DNA of 64,000 nucleotides, from contig NC_087064.1 in NCBI RefSeq assembly GCF_963678635.1, forward strand, positions 68,684,025 through 68,748,024. The letters run 5' to 3'. The translations under genes were made by a program, and so were the position numbers. The stretch's first letter is position 1, and each line of letters opens with the position of its first letter. The DNA is from Symsagittifera roscoffensis (taxonomy: Eukaryota; Xenacoelomorpha; Acoela; Convolutidae). The notes under the pieces are model-generated. The model saw only the letters and a program-made list of their open reading frames with translations. It did not search any database and was not told the DNA's origin. Below, piece after piece: positions 1 through 11,658 of this stretch.

Positions 1-1090
1 CTATTTTATTTGAAAGCTTATTGAACAAATTAGTTTGGAAAAATTTCAACACACAGAATCGGTATATTGAGATTTTTAGAAGAACTTTACAAGGGTTGAA
101 TCATAAAAAAGAAAAAAAAAGAAAAAGCGATCTACTTCAGCAGTCACCTCTGTTCTCTGGTCAACGTCCAGATTTTTCGTATTCTCAATTAAATTCGATC
201 GCTCTTTTTTTTCCATGATAAATAAAAAAAATATTCCAATTTTACTTGGTTCAATAAAATGTCATAAAATGAAAAAGTGAACTCATATGAGACTCGATAC
301 TTGCTAGATTTGTTTTTATAGCTGTCTGTTGCTTATGAAATAATTAATCCTCGAAATCTCGTTTTTTTTTTTTGAAAAATCTAACAAACTTAGTTTATTT
401 TTGTAGAATTCTGTCATTAATAGATTTGATCAATTTTGATTGATCTAACTGATTGATCTAACTCTCTACAGTACAAAATAGCGTAAACGGCCAAATAGGA
501 AAAACGAAACACAAACTAAGAGTTGATAAAGAGTTTGTTGGGTTGTAAGTACTAGTGTAATTGCTCAGATAATGTTTTTCAAAATTATTCAATATCTTTT
601 TGGCTATTGAAATAGGTATGTAGTATTTCCAGTTCTCTGAATCGTCTTTTTCAAAAATGGGCGTAACAAATGCTTTTTGGTGATCTCCGAATACATTTTT
701 TTTTTCAAGAATTCACTTATCAGGGATGTTAGGTGCATTCATTTTTCAGAGCCCCTGCTGAAATATCAAACAATCCTGGCGTTTTTTTTTAATTTTAGCA
801 ATTCAATATTGCGTTCAACGGTTCAAGTGCTATATTATTATTACAGTTTTTGTTTGTTTATTTCTTTGTTGTCTCGATTCTGATTGGTTAATAATTTCTC
901 TGCTTACTGGCGAGTCTGAATACGCGATTGTCTAAATACTGCTAGGTAATCAAAACTGTGCCAATCGCCATCATCCGCACTAAGGTTTTCAAAATGCGTG
1001 AAACTGTAATAATGTCACATTGATTATTTTAATTTACTCGATGAAAATCCTACGTGTCACATGAACAAATTTTGTACACGCTTTTTCGAG

Positions 1091-2158
1091 AAAGATTTCA
1101 CTGCGTTGCAAAACCTAGCAAAGTGGAAAGGAAATGGAAGTTATTTAGACCGGAAAAAAATGGTAAGTGTTTCAAATTTAAAACTCAGACTTTCAGCGTG
1201 GGTAGCTCAGATCACTAGCTGTCCGTGGATGTAAGAGCTTTGTTGTTTTTCTGACAAACTTTGCCCACAATGGCCCTTGAAGTTAGGCAATTTTAAAGTG
1301 AAAAATTGAATTTGCTTTTAGTTTTGTCCACTACTTCAGCATTACTAAAGTATTGACAAGGAATTTAGAGATTTACTCAAATAATGTTGATGTCTTTCCT
1401 TGACAGCTTACCATAGTTTGTTAGAGTGTGTGTTTTCACAAATAGAGATTTCTAGTAATTCTTATAAATTTCTTTTAATTTTCTGGATGTCAGAACGTCA
1501 TTTGAGGCTATAATTTAAAAGATTGCAACATAGTTTTGTAGTTGACCAGATATTCGAGATTTTCAAGTGATTTGGTTTATTTCTCAAAACGTTGCTTAAA
1601 AGAATGGCTGAATAGCGTGGATGACTTTTGACACGCCTATTTGTAAGAAATTTTCTTGCTCTGATTGGGTATAGTGGTTAAGTTGCTTGCAGTATTCCTT
1701 AGTCCTCATGCGTGTTTGCCCAAAACCAATTCAGATTCCCCTTGGAATTTTAAAAATTGGTCTATGGCGACTACAACTTACCTAAATTGAGTTTTTCGTT
1801 TTTAAATTGTCGGCTAATATACTTTGATGCTTGTGAAAACTATTTTCTGAATGTTTTTGACCAAAAAATTTGAATTCAGTTAGTTTTGCCTTCAGTTTAA
1901 GACAATGAGATTTGAAATATTCTGATAATCTTTTAATACTATCTTCCAGTTGATGAAGTGCTGAATTTACATCCTGGCATTCTCACAAAATGTACCGTGT
2001 CGTCATTGTCTTGCACAATTTTATACGAATCGGACGATTGTTTATTAAGATCAATTAATGCAGATTACAATTCAGAAATCCTAATGATTTACTCTGTGGG
2101 ACACCATGATGCAGTGAACTCATATGAGATTCGATACTTGCTAGATTTGTTTTTATAG
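1091..2158 (+). CDS. Possible two-exon gene end in repeat unit 1 (exons 1091-1162 and 1950-2158), function unknown
   Basis: I do not recognise this protein. The first exon would start after the pyrimidine-rich acceptor ending at 1090 and end at 1162 before a consensus GTAAGT donor. The second starts at 1950 after a TCTTCCAG acceptor and runs to a TAG at 2156-2158. The phases agree: the first exon leaves one base (phase 1) and the second needs exactly one to read V-D-E-V-L-N-L-H-P-G. The 787-nt intron is of ordinary size. An upstream candidate exon at 472-544 (acceptor CTCTACAG, donor GTAAGT) ends in phase 2, which does not fit the phase-1 acceptor at 1091, so the 5' part is unresolved. It may be a duplicated gene tail or a pseudogene. 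Confidence 0.3.
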
Positions 2159-2925
2159 CTGTCTGTTGCTTATGAAATAGTTAATCCTCGAAATCTCGTT
2201 TTTTTTTTGAAAAATCTAACAAACTTAGTTTATTTTTGTAGAATTCTGTCATTAATAGATTTGATCAATTTTGATTGATCTAACTGATTGAACTAACTCT
2301 CTACAGTACAAAATAGCGTAAACGGCCAAATAGGAAAAATGAAACACAAACTAAGAGTTGATAAAGAGTTTGTTGGGTTGTAAGTACTAGTGTAATTGCT
2401 CAGATAATATTTTTCAAAATTATTCAATATCTTTTTGGTTATTGAAACAGGTATGTAGTATTTTCAGTCCTCTGAATCGTCTTTTTCAAAAATGGGCGTA
2501 ACAAATGCTTTTTGGTTATCTCCGAATACATTTTCTTTTTCAAGAATTCACTTATCAGGAATGTTAGGTGCATTCATTTTTCAGAGCCCATGCTCAAATA
2601 TCAAACATTCCTGGCGTTTTCTTTTAATTTTAGCAATTCAATATTGCGTTCAACGGTTCAAGTACTATATTATTATTACAGTTTTTGTTTGTTTATTTCT
2701 TTCTTCTCTCGATTCTGATTGGTTAATAATTTCTCTGCTTACTGGCGAGTCTGAATACGCGATTGTCTAAATACTGCTAGGTAACCAAAACTGTGCCAAT
2801 CGCCATCATCCGCAGTAAGGTTTTCAAAATGCATGAAACTGTAATAATGTCACATTGATTATTTTAATTTACTCGATGAAAATCTCACGCGTCAGGTGAA
2901 CAAATTTTGTACACGCTTTTTTGAG

Positions 2926-3992
2926 AAAGATTTCACTGCGTTGCAAAACCTAGCAAAGTGGAAAGGAAATGGAAGTTATTTAGACCGGAAACAAATGGTA
3001 AGTGTTTCAAATTTAAAACTCAGACTTTCAGCGTGGGTAGCTCAGATCACTAGCTGTCCGTGGATGTAAGAACTTTGTTGTTTTCTGACAAACTTTGCCC
3101 ACAATGGCCCTTGAAGTTAGGCAATTTTAAAGTGAAAAATTGAATTTGCTTTTAGTTTTGTCCACTACTTCAGCATTACTAAAGTATTGACAAGGAATTT
3201 AGAGATTTACTCAAATAATGTTGATGTCTTTCCTTGACAGCTTACCATAGTTTGTTAGAGTGTGTCTTTTCACAAATAGAGATTTCTAGTAATTCTTATA
3301 AATTTCTTTTAATTTTCTGGATGTCAGAACGTCATTTGAGGCTATAATTTAAAAGATTGCAACATAGTTTTGTAGTTGACCGGATATTCGAGATTTTCAA
3401 GTGATTTGGTTTATTTCTCAAAACTTTGCTTAAAAGAATGGCTGAATAGCGTGGATGACTTATGACACGCCTATTTGTAAGAAATTTTCTTGCTCTGATT
3501 GGGTATAGTGGTTAAGTTGCTTGCAGTATTCCTTAGTCCTCATGCGTGTTTGCCCAAAACCAATTCAGATTCCCCTTGGAATTTTAAAAATTGGTCTATG
3601 GCGACTACAACTTACCTAAATTGAGTTTTTCGTTTTTAAATTGTCGGCTAATATACTTTGATACTTGTGAAAACTATTTTCTGAATGTTTTTGACCAAAA
3701 AATTTGAATTCAGTTTGTTTTGCCTTCAGTTTAAGACAATGAGATTTGAAATATTCTGATAATCTTTTAATACTATCTTCCAGTTGATGAAGTGCTGAAT
3801 TTACATCCTGGCTTTCTCACAAAATATACCGTGTCGTCATTGTCTTGCACAGTTTTATACGAATCGGACAATTGTTTATTAAGATCAATTAATGCAGATT
3901 ACAATTCAGAAATCCTAATGATGTACTCTGTGGGACACCATGATGCAGTGAACTCATATGAGACTCGATACTTGCTAGATTTGTTTTTATAG
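2926..3992 (+). CDS. Possible two-exon gene end in repeat unit 2 (exons 2926-2997 and 3784-3992), function unknown
   Basis: This is the equivalent of the pair in unit 1, with the same GTAAGT donor after 2997 and TCTTCCAG acceptor before 3784, again phase 1. Just upstream of 2926 a C-to-T change makes a TGA in the frame that would extend the exon to the left, so the exon can only be open if it begins at the acceptor ending at 2925. The second exon differs from unit 1 at six codons, all of them amino-acid changing. An upstream candidate exon lies at 2307-2379. Confidence 0.3.
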
Positions 3993-4759
3993 CTGTCTGT
4001 TGCTTATGAAATAATTAATCCTCGAAATCTCGTTTTTTTTTTGAAAAATCTAACAAACTTAGTTTATTTTTGTAGAATTCTGTCATTAATAGATTTGATC
4101 AATTTTGATTGATCTAACTGATTGATCTAACTCTCTACAGTACAAAATAGCGTAAACGGCCAAATAGGAAAAATGAAACACAAACTAAGAGTTGATAAAG
4201 AGTTTGTTGGGTTGTAAGTACTAGTGTAATTGCTCAGATAATGTTTTTCAAAATTATTCAATATCTTTTTGGCTATTGAAATAGGTATTTAGTATTTCCA
4301 GTCCTCTGAATCGTCTTTTTCAAAAATGGGCGTAACAAATGCTTTTTGGTGATCTCCGAATACATTTTTTTTTTCAAGAATTCACTAATCAGGAATGTTA
4401 GGTGCATTCATTTTTCAGAGCCCCTGCTGAAATATCAAACAATCCTGGCGTTTTTTTTTAATTTTAGCAATTCAATATTGCGTTCAACGGTTCAAGTGCT
4501 ATATTATTATTACAGTTTTTGTTTGTTTATTTCTTTGTTGTCTCGATTCTGATTGGTTAATAATTTCTCTGCTTACTGGCGAGTCTGAATACGCGATTGT
4601 CTAAATACTGCTAGGTAACCAAAACTGTGCCAATCGCCATCATCCGCACTAAGGTTTTCAAAATGCGTGAAACTGTAATAATGTCACATTGATTATTTTA
4701 ATTTACTCGATGAAAATCCTACGTGTCACGTGAACAAATTTTGTACACGCTTTTTCGAG

Positions 4760-5827
4760 AAAGATTTCACTGCGTTGCAAAACCTAGCAAAGTGGAAAGG
4801 AAATGGAAGTTATTTAGACCGGAAAAAAATGGTAAGTGTTTCAAATTTAAAACTCAGACTTTCAGCGTGGGTAGCTCAGATCACTAGCTGTCCGTGGATG
4901 TAAGAACTTTGTTGTTTTTCTGACAAACTTTGCCCACAATGGCCCTTGAAGTTAGGCAATTTTAAAGTGAAAAATTGAATTTGCTTTTAGTTTTGTCCAC
5001 TACTTCAGCATTACTAAAGTATTGACAAGGAATTTAGAGATTTACTCAAATAATGTTGATGTCTTTCCTTGACAGCTTACCATAGTTTGTTAGAGTGTGT
5101 CTTTTCACAAATAGAGATTTCTAGTAATTCTTATAAATTTCTTTTAATTTTCTGGATGTCAGAACGTCATTTGAGGCTATAATTTAAAAGATTGCAACAT
5201 AGTTTTGTAGTTGACCGGATATTCGAGATTTTCAAGTGATTTGGTTTATTTCTCAAAACTTTGCTTAAAAGAATGGCTGAATAGCGTGGATGACTTATGA
5301 CACGCCTATTTGTAAGAAATTTTCTTGCTCTGATTGGGTATAGTGGTTAAGTTGCTTGCAGTATTCCTTAGTCCTCATGCGTGTTTGCCCAAAACCAATT
5401 CAGATTCCCCTTGGAATTTTAAAAATTGGTCTATGGCGACTACAACTTACCTAAATTGAGTTTTTCGTTTTTAAATTGTCGGCTAATATACTTTGATACT
5501 TGTGAAAACTATTTTCTGAATGTTTTTGACCAAAAAATTTGAATTCAGTTTGTTTTGCCTTCAGTTTAAGACAATGAGATTTGAAATATTCTGATAATCT
5601 TTTAATACTATCTTCCAGTTGATGAAGTGCTGAATTTACATCCTGGCTTTCTCACAAAATATACCGTGTCGTCATTGTCTTGCACAGTTTTATACGAATC
5701 GGACAATTGTTTATTAAGATCAATTAATGCAGATTACAATTCAGAAATCCTAATGATGTACTCTGTGGGACACCATGATGCAGTGAACTCATATGAGACT
5801 CGATACTTGCTAGATTTGTTTTTATAG
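4760..5827 (+). CDS. Possible two-exon gene end in repeat unit 3 (exons 4760-4831 and 5619-5827), function unknown
   Basis: Same structure as in the previous two units: donor GTAAGT after 4831, acceptor TCTTCCAG before 5619, compatible phase 1, and a stop at 5825-5827. The 66-residue translation of the last exon is identical to that of unit 2, which fits recent homogenisation within the array. No signal peptide, membrane segment or known motif is visible. Confidence 0.3.
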
Positions 5828-6594
5828 CTGTCTGTTGCTTATGAAATAATTAATCCTCGAAATCTCGTTTTTTTTTTGAAAAATCTAACAAACTTAGTTT
5901 TTTTTTGTAGAATTCTGTCATTAATAGATTTGATCAATTTTGATTGATCTAACTGATTGATCTAACTCTCTACAGTACAAAATAGCGTAAACGGCCAAAT
6001 AGGAAAAATGAAACACAAACTAAGAGTTGATAAAAAGTTTGTTGGGTTGTAAGTACTAGTGTAATTGCTCAGATAATATTTTTCAAAATTATTCAATATC
6101 TTTTTGGTTATTGAAACAGGTATGTAGTATTTTCTGTCCTCTGAATCGTCTTTTTCAAAAATGGGCGTAACAAATGCTTTTTGGTTATCTCCGAATACAT
6201 TTTCTTTTTCAAGAATTCACTTATCAGGAATGTTAGGTGCATTCAATTTTCAGAGCCCATGCTGAAATATCAAACAATCCTGGCGTTTTCTTTTAATTTT
6301 AGCAATTCAATATTGCGTTCAACGGTTCAAGTGCTATATTATTATTACAGTTTTTGTTTGTTTATTTCTTTGTTGTCTCGATTCTGATTGGTTAATAATT
6401 TCTCTGCTTACTGGCGAGTCTGAATACGCGATTGTCTAAATACTGCTAGGTAACCAAAACTGTGCCAATCGCCATCATCCGCACTAAGGTTTTCAAAATG
6501 CGTGAAACTGTAATAATGTCACATTGATTATTTTAATTTACTCGATGAAAATCCTACGTGTCACGTGAACAAATTTTGTACACGCTTTTTCGAG

Positions 6595-6666
6595 AAAGAT
6601 TTCACTGCGTTGCAAAACCTAGCAAAGTGGAAAGGAAATGGAAGTTATTTAGACCGGAAAAAAATG
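6595..6666 (+). pseudogene. Orphan copy of the first candidate exon in the truncated last unit
   Basis: The exon and its GTAAGT donor are present, but the array ends at about 6905, before the partner exon would occur, so this copy cannot form the two-exon structure of the other units. Confidence 0.3.
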
Positions 6667-6954
6667 GTAAGTGTTTCAAATTTAAAACTCAGACTTTCAG
6701 CGTGGGTAGCTCAGATCACTAGCTGTCCGTGGATGTAAGAGCTTTGTTGTTTTTCTGACAAACTTTGCCCACAATGGCCCTTGAAGTTAGGCAATTTTAA
6801 AGTGAAAAATTGAATTTGCTTTTAGTTTTGTCCACTACTTCAGCATTACTAAAGTATTGACAAGGAATTTAGAGATTTACTCAAATAATGTTGATGTCTT
6901 TCCTTAGGTAAGAATCAGAGAAAGGCAAGCAAAAGCGCCAGGCAAATGAGTTAA

Positions 6955-7560
6955 TCGGTAATTAACTTTTCAACCGCCGCGACTAATTTTTTCGACCATC
7001 GCGACTCATTTTTCGACCGCCGCGACTAACTTTCCTTTGATCACGCCGGAGGTGGTTAGTGTTAATTTGGTTGCGCTGGTGACAGTTAACTTTCCTTCAG
7101 TTTCGCAAAGTCTGGAAAAACCAAGTTTTTTTAAAGTTTTTTTTTAGTTTTCCTAGCCATTTTTGTACAAAAATTTTTCTCCAATTTGCCTGTATTACTA
7201 TGACTGCCTAATTTGCCTTATATGTGTTTTCACGTCAGATCCTTTTATCTCACCTACCAGAAAAAAACTACACTAATTTAGAAATAAAAAGAGTGGTTTT
7301 CTAAAAACTTTGGTCGGAACATTTTGCCCTGCTCGCACAGTAATCGCGGCTATCCTTGTTCCATTTTGGTTTTAGAGGTGGTATTTTTTCTTTCAATTTT
7401 TGTATCGCAAGGGGTTCAACGCTCGGCTGAGTCTTGATCCTTTTTTTGTATCTTTCAACTCACTTTGGCTTGCGGGATCAAGTTAACATCCCCCCTACCC
7501 CAATATACCAAGTTATGATTGTCTACCCCAGTGTTCATTTTAATCAAATTTTAAAATTAA
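6955..7560. repeat. Repeat cassette: 21-bp minisatellite stub plus body shared with 35-kb region
   Basis: Three copies of the CGCGACTAATTTTTCGACC motif (about 6970-7030) lead into a body that matches 35.24-35.8 kb, for example the stretches around 'ctttccttcag', 'gtcggaacattttg' and 'ggcttgcgggatcaagttaac'. The cassette starts almost at the point where the 1,835-bp array breaks, so its insertion or recombination may have ended the array. Confidence 0.75.
7475..7545. mobile_element. Truncated copy of the GGATCAAG-type MITE
   Basis: The left end GGATCAAGTTAACATCC follows GGCTTGCG, the same 8-bp site that flanks the copy at 36.6 kb. The right end is not found; the sequence drifts away after about 7545. 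This copy therefore descends from the same insertion as the copies at 35.7 and 36.6 kb. Confidence 0.55.
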
Positions 7561-8330
7561 ACCGTGTTTTAAGCTTTGTGAATCTGAGAGTGTTGCTCAA
7601 ACTGGTCAAATTGTTTTGAATGATTGTGCTAATTTGACACCTCAAAATTTACTTTTCTCATCCAGCCGTCTCCATGCAATACTCAAACTCGGTTTTTCTC
7701 ACACCTCTTTTCATAATTTATACTTCTGCAACTTTTTCTTCGATATATGGCCGGCTGTTACAATTTTATGTCACCAAAAATGGTGTCAAGTTGAGGTTTG
7801 GGAATAATTCGATTTTGATTTGTTGCAGCAATTATCAGTTTTTGAAGATATGCCAAGACCCCTTTTTTCCCCTCCCATCGTTCAAATCTAGTTATCTGTT
7901 GTTTTTTTCAGAGGCAATTTTTTCCAAGAAATTAATTTTAATGCCCACAGAGGTAATAAATTACAGGTTATTACTTATTTCCCACCGCTATTTGATTGTA
8001 TTAGCTCAGTTTATCTCTGAAATCGACTTATTATTGCTTTTATTGTGAGCCCAATTCAATACTCCTTGGAAATGTATTCAGTTTCAAATTTATATTGTTT
8101 AATTTTCTGGCTTCCTGGTGTTTTCAAGATTTTTCTGTTGCCAAATATAATCTAAAACTTTTTGAGTCATTTATTTTTAAATCGAAATAATTTTTTGATA
8201 CATTTTTCCAGATTCGATAACTTTGACTGCCGCATCTTTGTTGATCCATGACAATTTTTTCTGTCAATTTGTTCATTCTATCTCAAACAGATACTTTTAA
8301 GCTACCAAGGCAGCATCTAATGACAAACGC
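7560..8330. other. AT-rich stretch without a recognisable gene
   Basis: Open frames here are short, rich in F, L and S, and lack homology I can recognise or good splice signals. I see no feature in it. Confidence 0.5.
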
Positions 8331-8334
8331 AGGA

Positions 8335-8605
8335 ATTTTCCGAAGAGGGGGCACTTTTTCTGAGAAAAAAATTTAAAATAATGTCGAGCTTTATCATGTC
8401 GACCAAATTGGTTTCTTGAGCTCCCATATAACTCTATAAAGAAGTTTTGAACAAACAAGCAGTTTTAAAATGACCTCAAGTGGCATTTTTTGGAGCGATG
8501 ACGCATCATAGAAAAAGTTCAAGTTTGGACTACTGAAAAAAAAGAAAAAAGGGGGGACCGTTTGGAAAAAAATTGGGAAACCAGAATGGATGGGGGCGGG
8601 TATGA
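8335..8605. mobile_element. Possible decayed relative of the hAT-like MITE
   Basis: It shares short landmarks in the same order with the elements at 9553 and 47756: a gtcgaccaaattg-type block followed by gagctccc, a 'ttttttgga' block, then a 'ggggaccgtttgg' block and a G-rich right end. Clear terminal repeats and a target duplication are not visible, so the assignment is weak. Confidence 0.25.
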
Positions 8606-8847
8606 TGCAACTGGCACGCCCGCTGATACAGCAAATTAGCTTAGTAACCGAATAATTACTGCCGTTTAACAGCTCAAAAATAAAAAAAACCTTTGAAATA
8701 AAAACTTTTGAAAATAATATTTTGAAATTCAGTTTTGCTTTGAGCAAATCGTTGATTAAAACCTCTTTAAAAAGTTGTCTTTAGTAGATTCATTTTTGAA
8801 AACATCATCAAAACATTTGCCGAATCATCAAAAAAATTGCTTAAAAA

Positions 8848-8997
8848 ATGCTGAATCTGAAAATTGTTCTCTTCGCTGTTCTGGCTGTGACAGTGGTTCT
8901 GACGCAGTTGGCATTTGCAGGAGACATGAGTATGAGAAGATACTATCTGGACAACTGGATACCGGAAAAAAGAGCAGTTTCTCCTTGGGTAGGTTAA
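8848..8997 (+). CDS. Small secreted peptide precursor, or first exon of one
   Basis: The ATG at 8848 opens a 49-codon frame. Residues 1-24 are a textbook signal peptide: MLNLK start, a long hydrophobic core (V, L, F, A), and cleavage predicted after AFA. The remainder holds two dibasic sites: MRR, then YYLDNWIPE, then KR, then AVSPWVG before TAA. Read straight through, the last residue is glycine, which in neuropeptide precursors becomes a C-terminal amide; that would give two small peptides. Alternatively, GTAGGT at 8987 can act as a splice donor after ...SPW, making this a first exon. No family is recognised. The region just upstream is AT-rich with no clear TATA box. It could also be a chance frame, but signal peptides this well formed are uncommon by chance. 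Confidence 0.5.
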   Translation: MLNLKIVLFAVLAVTVVLTQLAFAGDMSMRRYYLDNWIPEKRAVSPWVG

Positions 8998-9552
8998 TAA
9001 ACTGTTTTTCTAGCTTTAACTGGAAACAACCGTAAAAACAACGAATTTTCGCCTTGGTATAAAGATGTTTTGAGCGTTACTCTTAAACTAGAAATATCTT
9101 TCGCCCATTTTTATTTATGCAAGCAAGCTATGTACTTTTTTCATCGTAGTATATTTTTTCAAAAATGTGAAGAACACACGTAAGTTCTTAGATACTTAAA
9201 AACGGTTTGCTCAAACTTTACCGCAATAAAAAATGATAAAAAAACTTTTGGCTTTTTTACTTGATCAAAAAGAATGTTAGAAAATATTTGGCTTTCTTAG
9301 TTGATCAAGAACTACGCTGAACTACCGAACTTATTGATGAAAAAGTTAAATCAAAAGATAAAACCTTTCATAACTGTTTTCATAACACTGTGTTTATAAC
9401 CCAGCTCATCATAGTTGCAGAAGGGTAAAAATCTCCAAGCTTCTGTACAAGAAAAAAGTTTAGCTTCATATTTAAAAAGGTACTTTTTAATATGAAAGTT
9501 TCAAAATCTTGGGAGATTTTCATTATTCTAGAACTTTTCTTTTGTTGTGTGC

Positions 9553-9994
9553 CAGGGGCGGATCTAGGATTTTCTCGAGGGGAGGGCGGATTTAAAAAAA
9601 AATTTCGAAAATTTTGTCGATCTTTTTTTAGGTCGACCGAATTGATTTTTCCAGCTCTCCCTAAGCACTGTTTAGTCCCTGTTTTGGTCAAATTTTCTGC
9701 ACCGCAGCCAAAGTTTTGAAAAAAAACAGTCCACAAAAGGCGTTTTTGTGGCATTTTTTGGAAAATTTTGACCAAAAAATGGCATTCTTCGGCGCGAGCT
9801 CCCCCTCAAAAATAATATACATTGGCGCCAAAGAAAAATCTGTAGAAAAATTTTAGGGTCGGTCGGCCCGTATGGATTTGTTAAAAATTTCCAAAGGGGG
9901 CCCCTTGGGGTCGGCAGGGGATCGAATCCCTGAGGAGGAAAGAAAAAGGCGTCCGCCATCGCCCCACCACCCCCCCCCCCTAAATCCGCCCCTG
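9553..9994. mobile_element. hAT-like non-autonomous element (MITE), 442 bp, with 8-bp target duplication
   Basis: The element begins CAGGGGCGGATCTAGG and ends CCTAAATCCGCCCCTG, an inverted repeat of about 15 bp. It is flanked on both sides by TTGTGTGC (9545-9552 and 9995-10002). The duplicated segment at about 30149 has a single TTGTGTGC joined straight to the right-hand flank, i.e. the empty site. The CAGGGGCGG end and 8-bp duplication are typical of hAT elements. No transposase frame is present. Inner sequence is related to the 339-bp element at 47756. Confidence 0.92.
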
Positions 9995-10485
9995 TTGTGT
10001 GCGATGTTTGAGGACTTTTTTATAACCTCATGGTTAATTACCTCATGGTTGTTCTGGACTCATGGACCTTTAATCTCTTCACTAAATATGAACCCAATTT
10101 GAAAAAAATGCGTATAAAGTTTCCATTGCTTTTCGTTTTGTCCGGCACTGTATTAGATAACTGCTAGACGATAATAGCTCAAAAAAGCCACAAATCTATT
10201 CTTAAGACAGTTTGAAATAATTGGTTTTAAAGCAAGCTAGAATAAATTATATGTTATACCGGATCATTTGCTGTCAAAACTATACTAAAGTGAGCCTCTT
10301 ATGGAGCCCGGCAAACTTTGAAAGGAGTAGAATCTTCCCTAATAAGTTTTGCCTATATGTTTTTTTTGTAATTAAAATGTGTCAATATTACAATTTTATC
10401 AGATAATTTTCAATGTTTTTAGAAAATTTACTTTTTTCATTTCGTTTTGGTTTACATTAGAGGCTATAGATAATATAGTTTATTG

Positions 10486-11480
10486 CCCGCAATTAAAACC
10501 GTAGTTCTTGTTAAATTTTTATTGTCGAAAAAATATTGGGTTTGCGTTAAATGATTGGCCCGAACTTTGCAAAAAAATGCACCATAATAATTCAGCTAAA
10601 ATTCAATGCAAAGTTTGTTTTTATTTGAAAAAAATTGTTTTGAAGTTCAAGCTTTGTTTGTTTTGCCGGATATTTTAAATTGCAATACTGCACTATTTCA
10701 GCGAATGACGTGACTATAATTAGTAAATACTGTATTTTGTAGAGATATTCAATTTTTGTTCTAATTTACGCAGAATGTGACAAAACATTTGAGCTCTGCG
10801 TGGTTTTGTCTCCAGACAAACTTCAATTTTTTATCTAGACATTTTTGAGAAGTTTTGCTGAAATGATCTGAAATGTATTGCTGTAATAGAGCTAAAAATC
10901 ATGTTAAAAAATTTTACCCGATATATTATGTGAAATTATGCAACCAATCCGCGTTAATTTCCAGTTTTTAATTGAGCTAATTCAGTTGAGCTATTTGTTC
11001 AAACTAACGCGCTACTACATGATGAGAAACATATTTTTTGGAACTCGAAGCAAGGTTACTTTGGCAAGATATTTGTTATCATGCTTTCCATTTTTTCTTC
11101 ATAACTATTTCTTTATTTTCGAAGTTTGTTTATGTTCGCTGGTTTTTATTTGTTTTTCTCCACCTACTTCACCTTTCCCCATGTTACTCGCATTTGAATT
11201 CCTCCCCCATTCAAAATTCGATCTAGAAAACGCAATTTTTTAAATCAAATTTTCAATAAAATCTTGAATTTTATTGTCGAGCAATTAGAACGGCAGTTCT
11301 TGTTAAAAATTTGATTGACGAAAAAAATTGGATTTGCGGTTAATTTTCGGCCCGAATTTCGCAAAAAAGCACCATAATAATTCCGCTAAAATTCAATGCA
11401 AAGTTTGTCTTTAATTGAGTAAAACTTGTTTTGAAGTTCAAGCTTTGTTTGTTTTGACGGATAATTTAAATTGCAAACTT
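10486..11480. repeat. Direct repeat of ~195 bp (10486-10690 and 11280-11480) flanking a ~590-bp insert
   Basis: Both arms share stretches such as 'gcaccataataattc.gctaaaattcaatgcaaag' and 'ttttgaagttcaagctttg' with about 85% identity. The partner duplication at 30.66-30.79 kb holds only one such arm and no insert. Either a local duplication expanded this copy or recombination between arms removed the insert from the other. The insert (10691-11279) has a 101-codon F-rich frame with no recognised domain. Confidence 0.75.
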
Positions 11481-11658
11481 TTCCTATAGTTTTCGTTTTT
11501 AAAATCTACTATAATTGGTTTTTGAGGTTTCTCTTGAGGCATCATTGAGACTTCATAGTTAACATTGCGTGTAGCGGTAATTAAACAAAAGTGGAAATAT
11601 GGTTAAAAAACTATGAATTCTAAACAAAGATTTGCAGTTATCTTAAAAGGCAGTGTGA

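Larger units (their letters stand above)
276..6905. repeat. Tandem array of a 1,835-bp unit, about 3.6 copies
   Basis: The same sequence recurs at 276, 2113, 3947 and 5782, a period of 1,834-1,837 bp. Copies look well over 95% identical, differing by scattered substitutions and small length changes in A or T runs. The array opens inside a unit at about 276 and breaks off near 6905, where the expected sequence is replaced by the start of another repeat cassette. The second and third full copies are the most alike, which suggests recent unequal exchange or conversion. Each full unit carries the same possible splice signals and exons, annotated separately. DNA before 276 shows no feature. Confidence 0.93.

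Noticed and set aside
677-6387. 68-codon frames starting MVISEYIFFFKNSL in the 1,835-bp units
   Set aside because: F/S-rich, interrupted differently in each copy, and lying in what looks like intron or intergenic sequence; no splice signals frame them.
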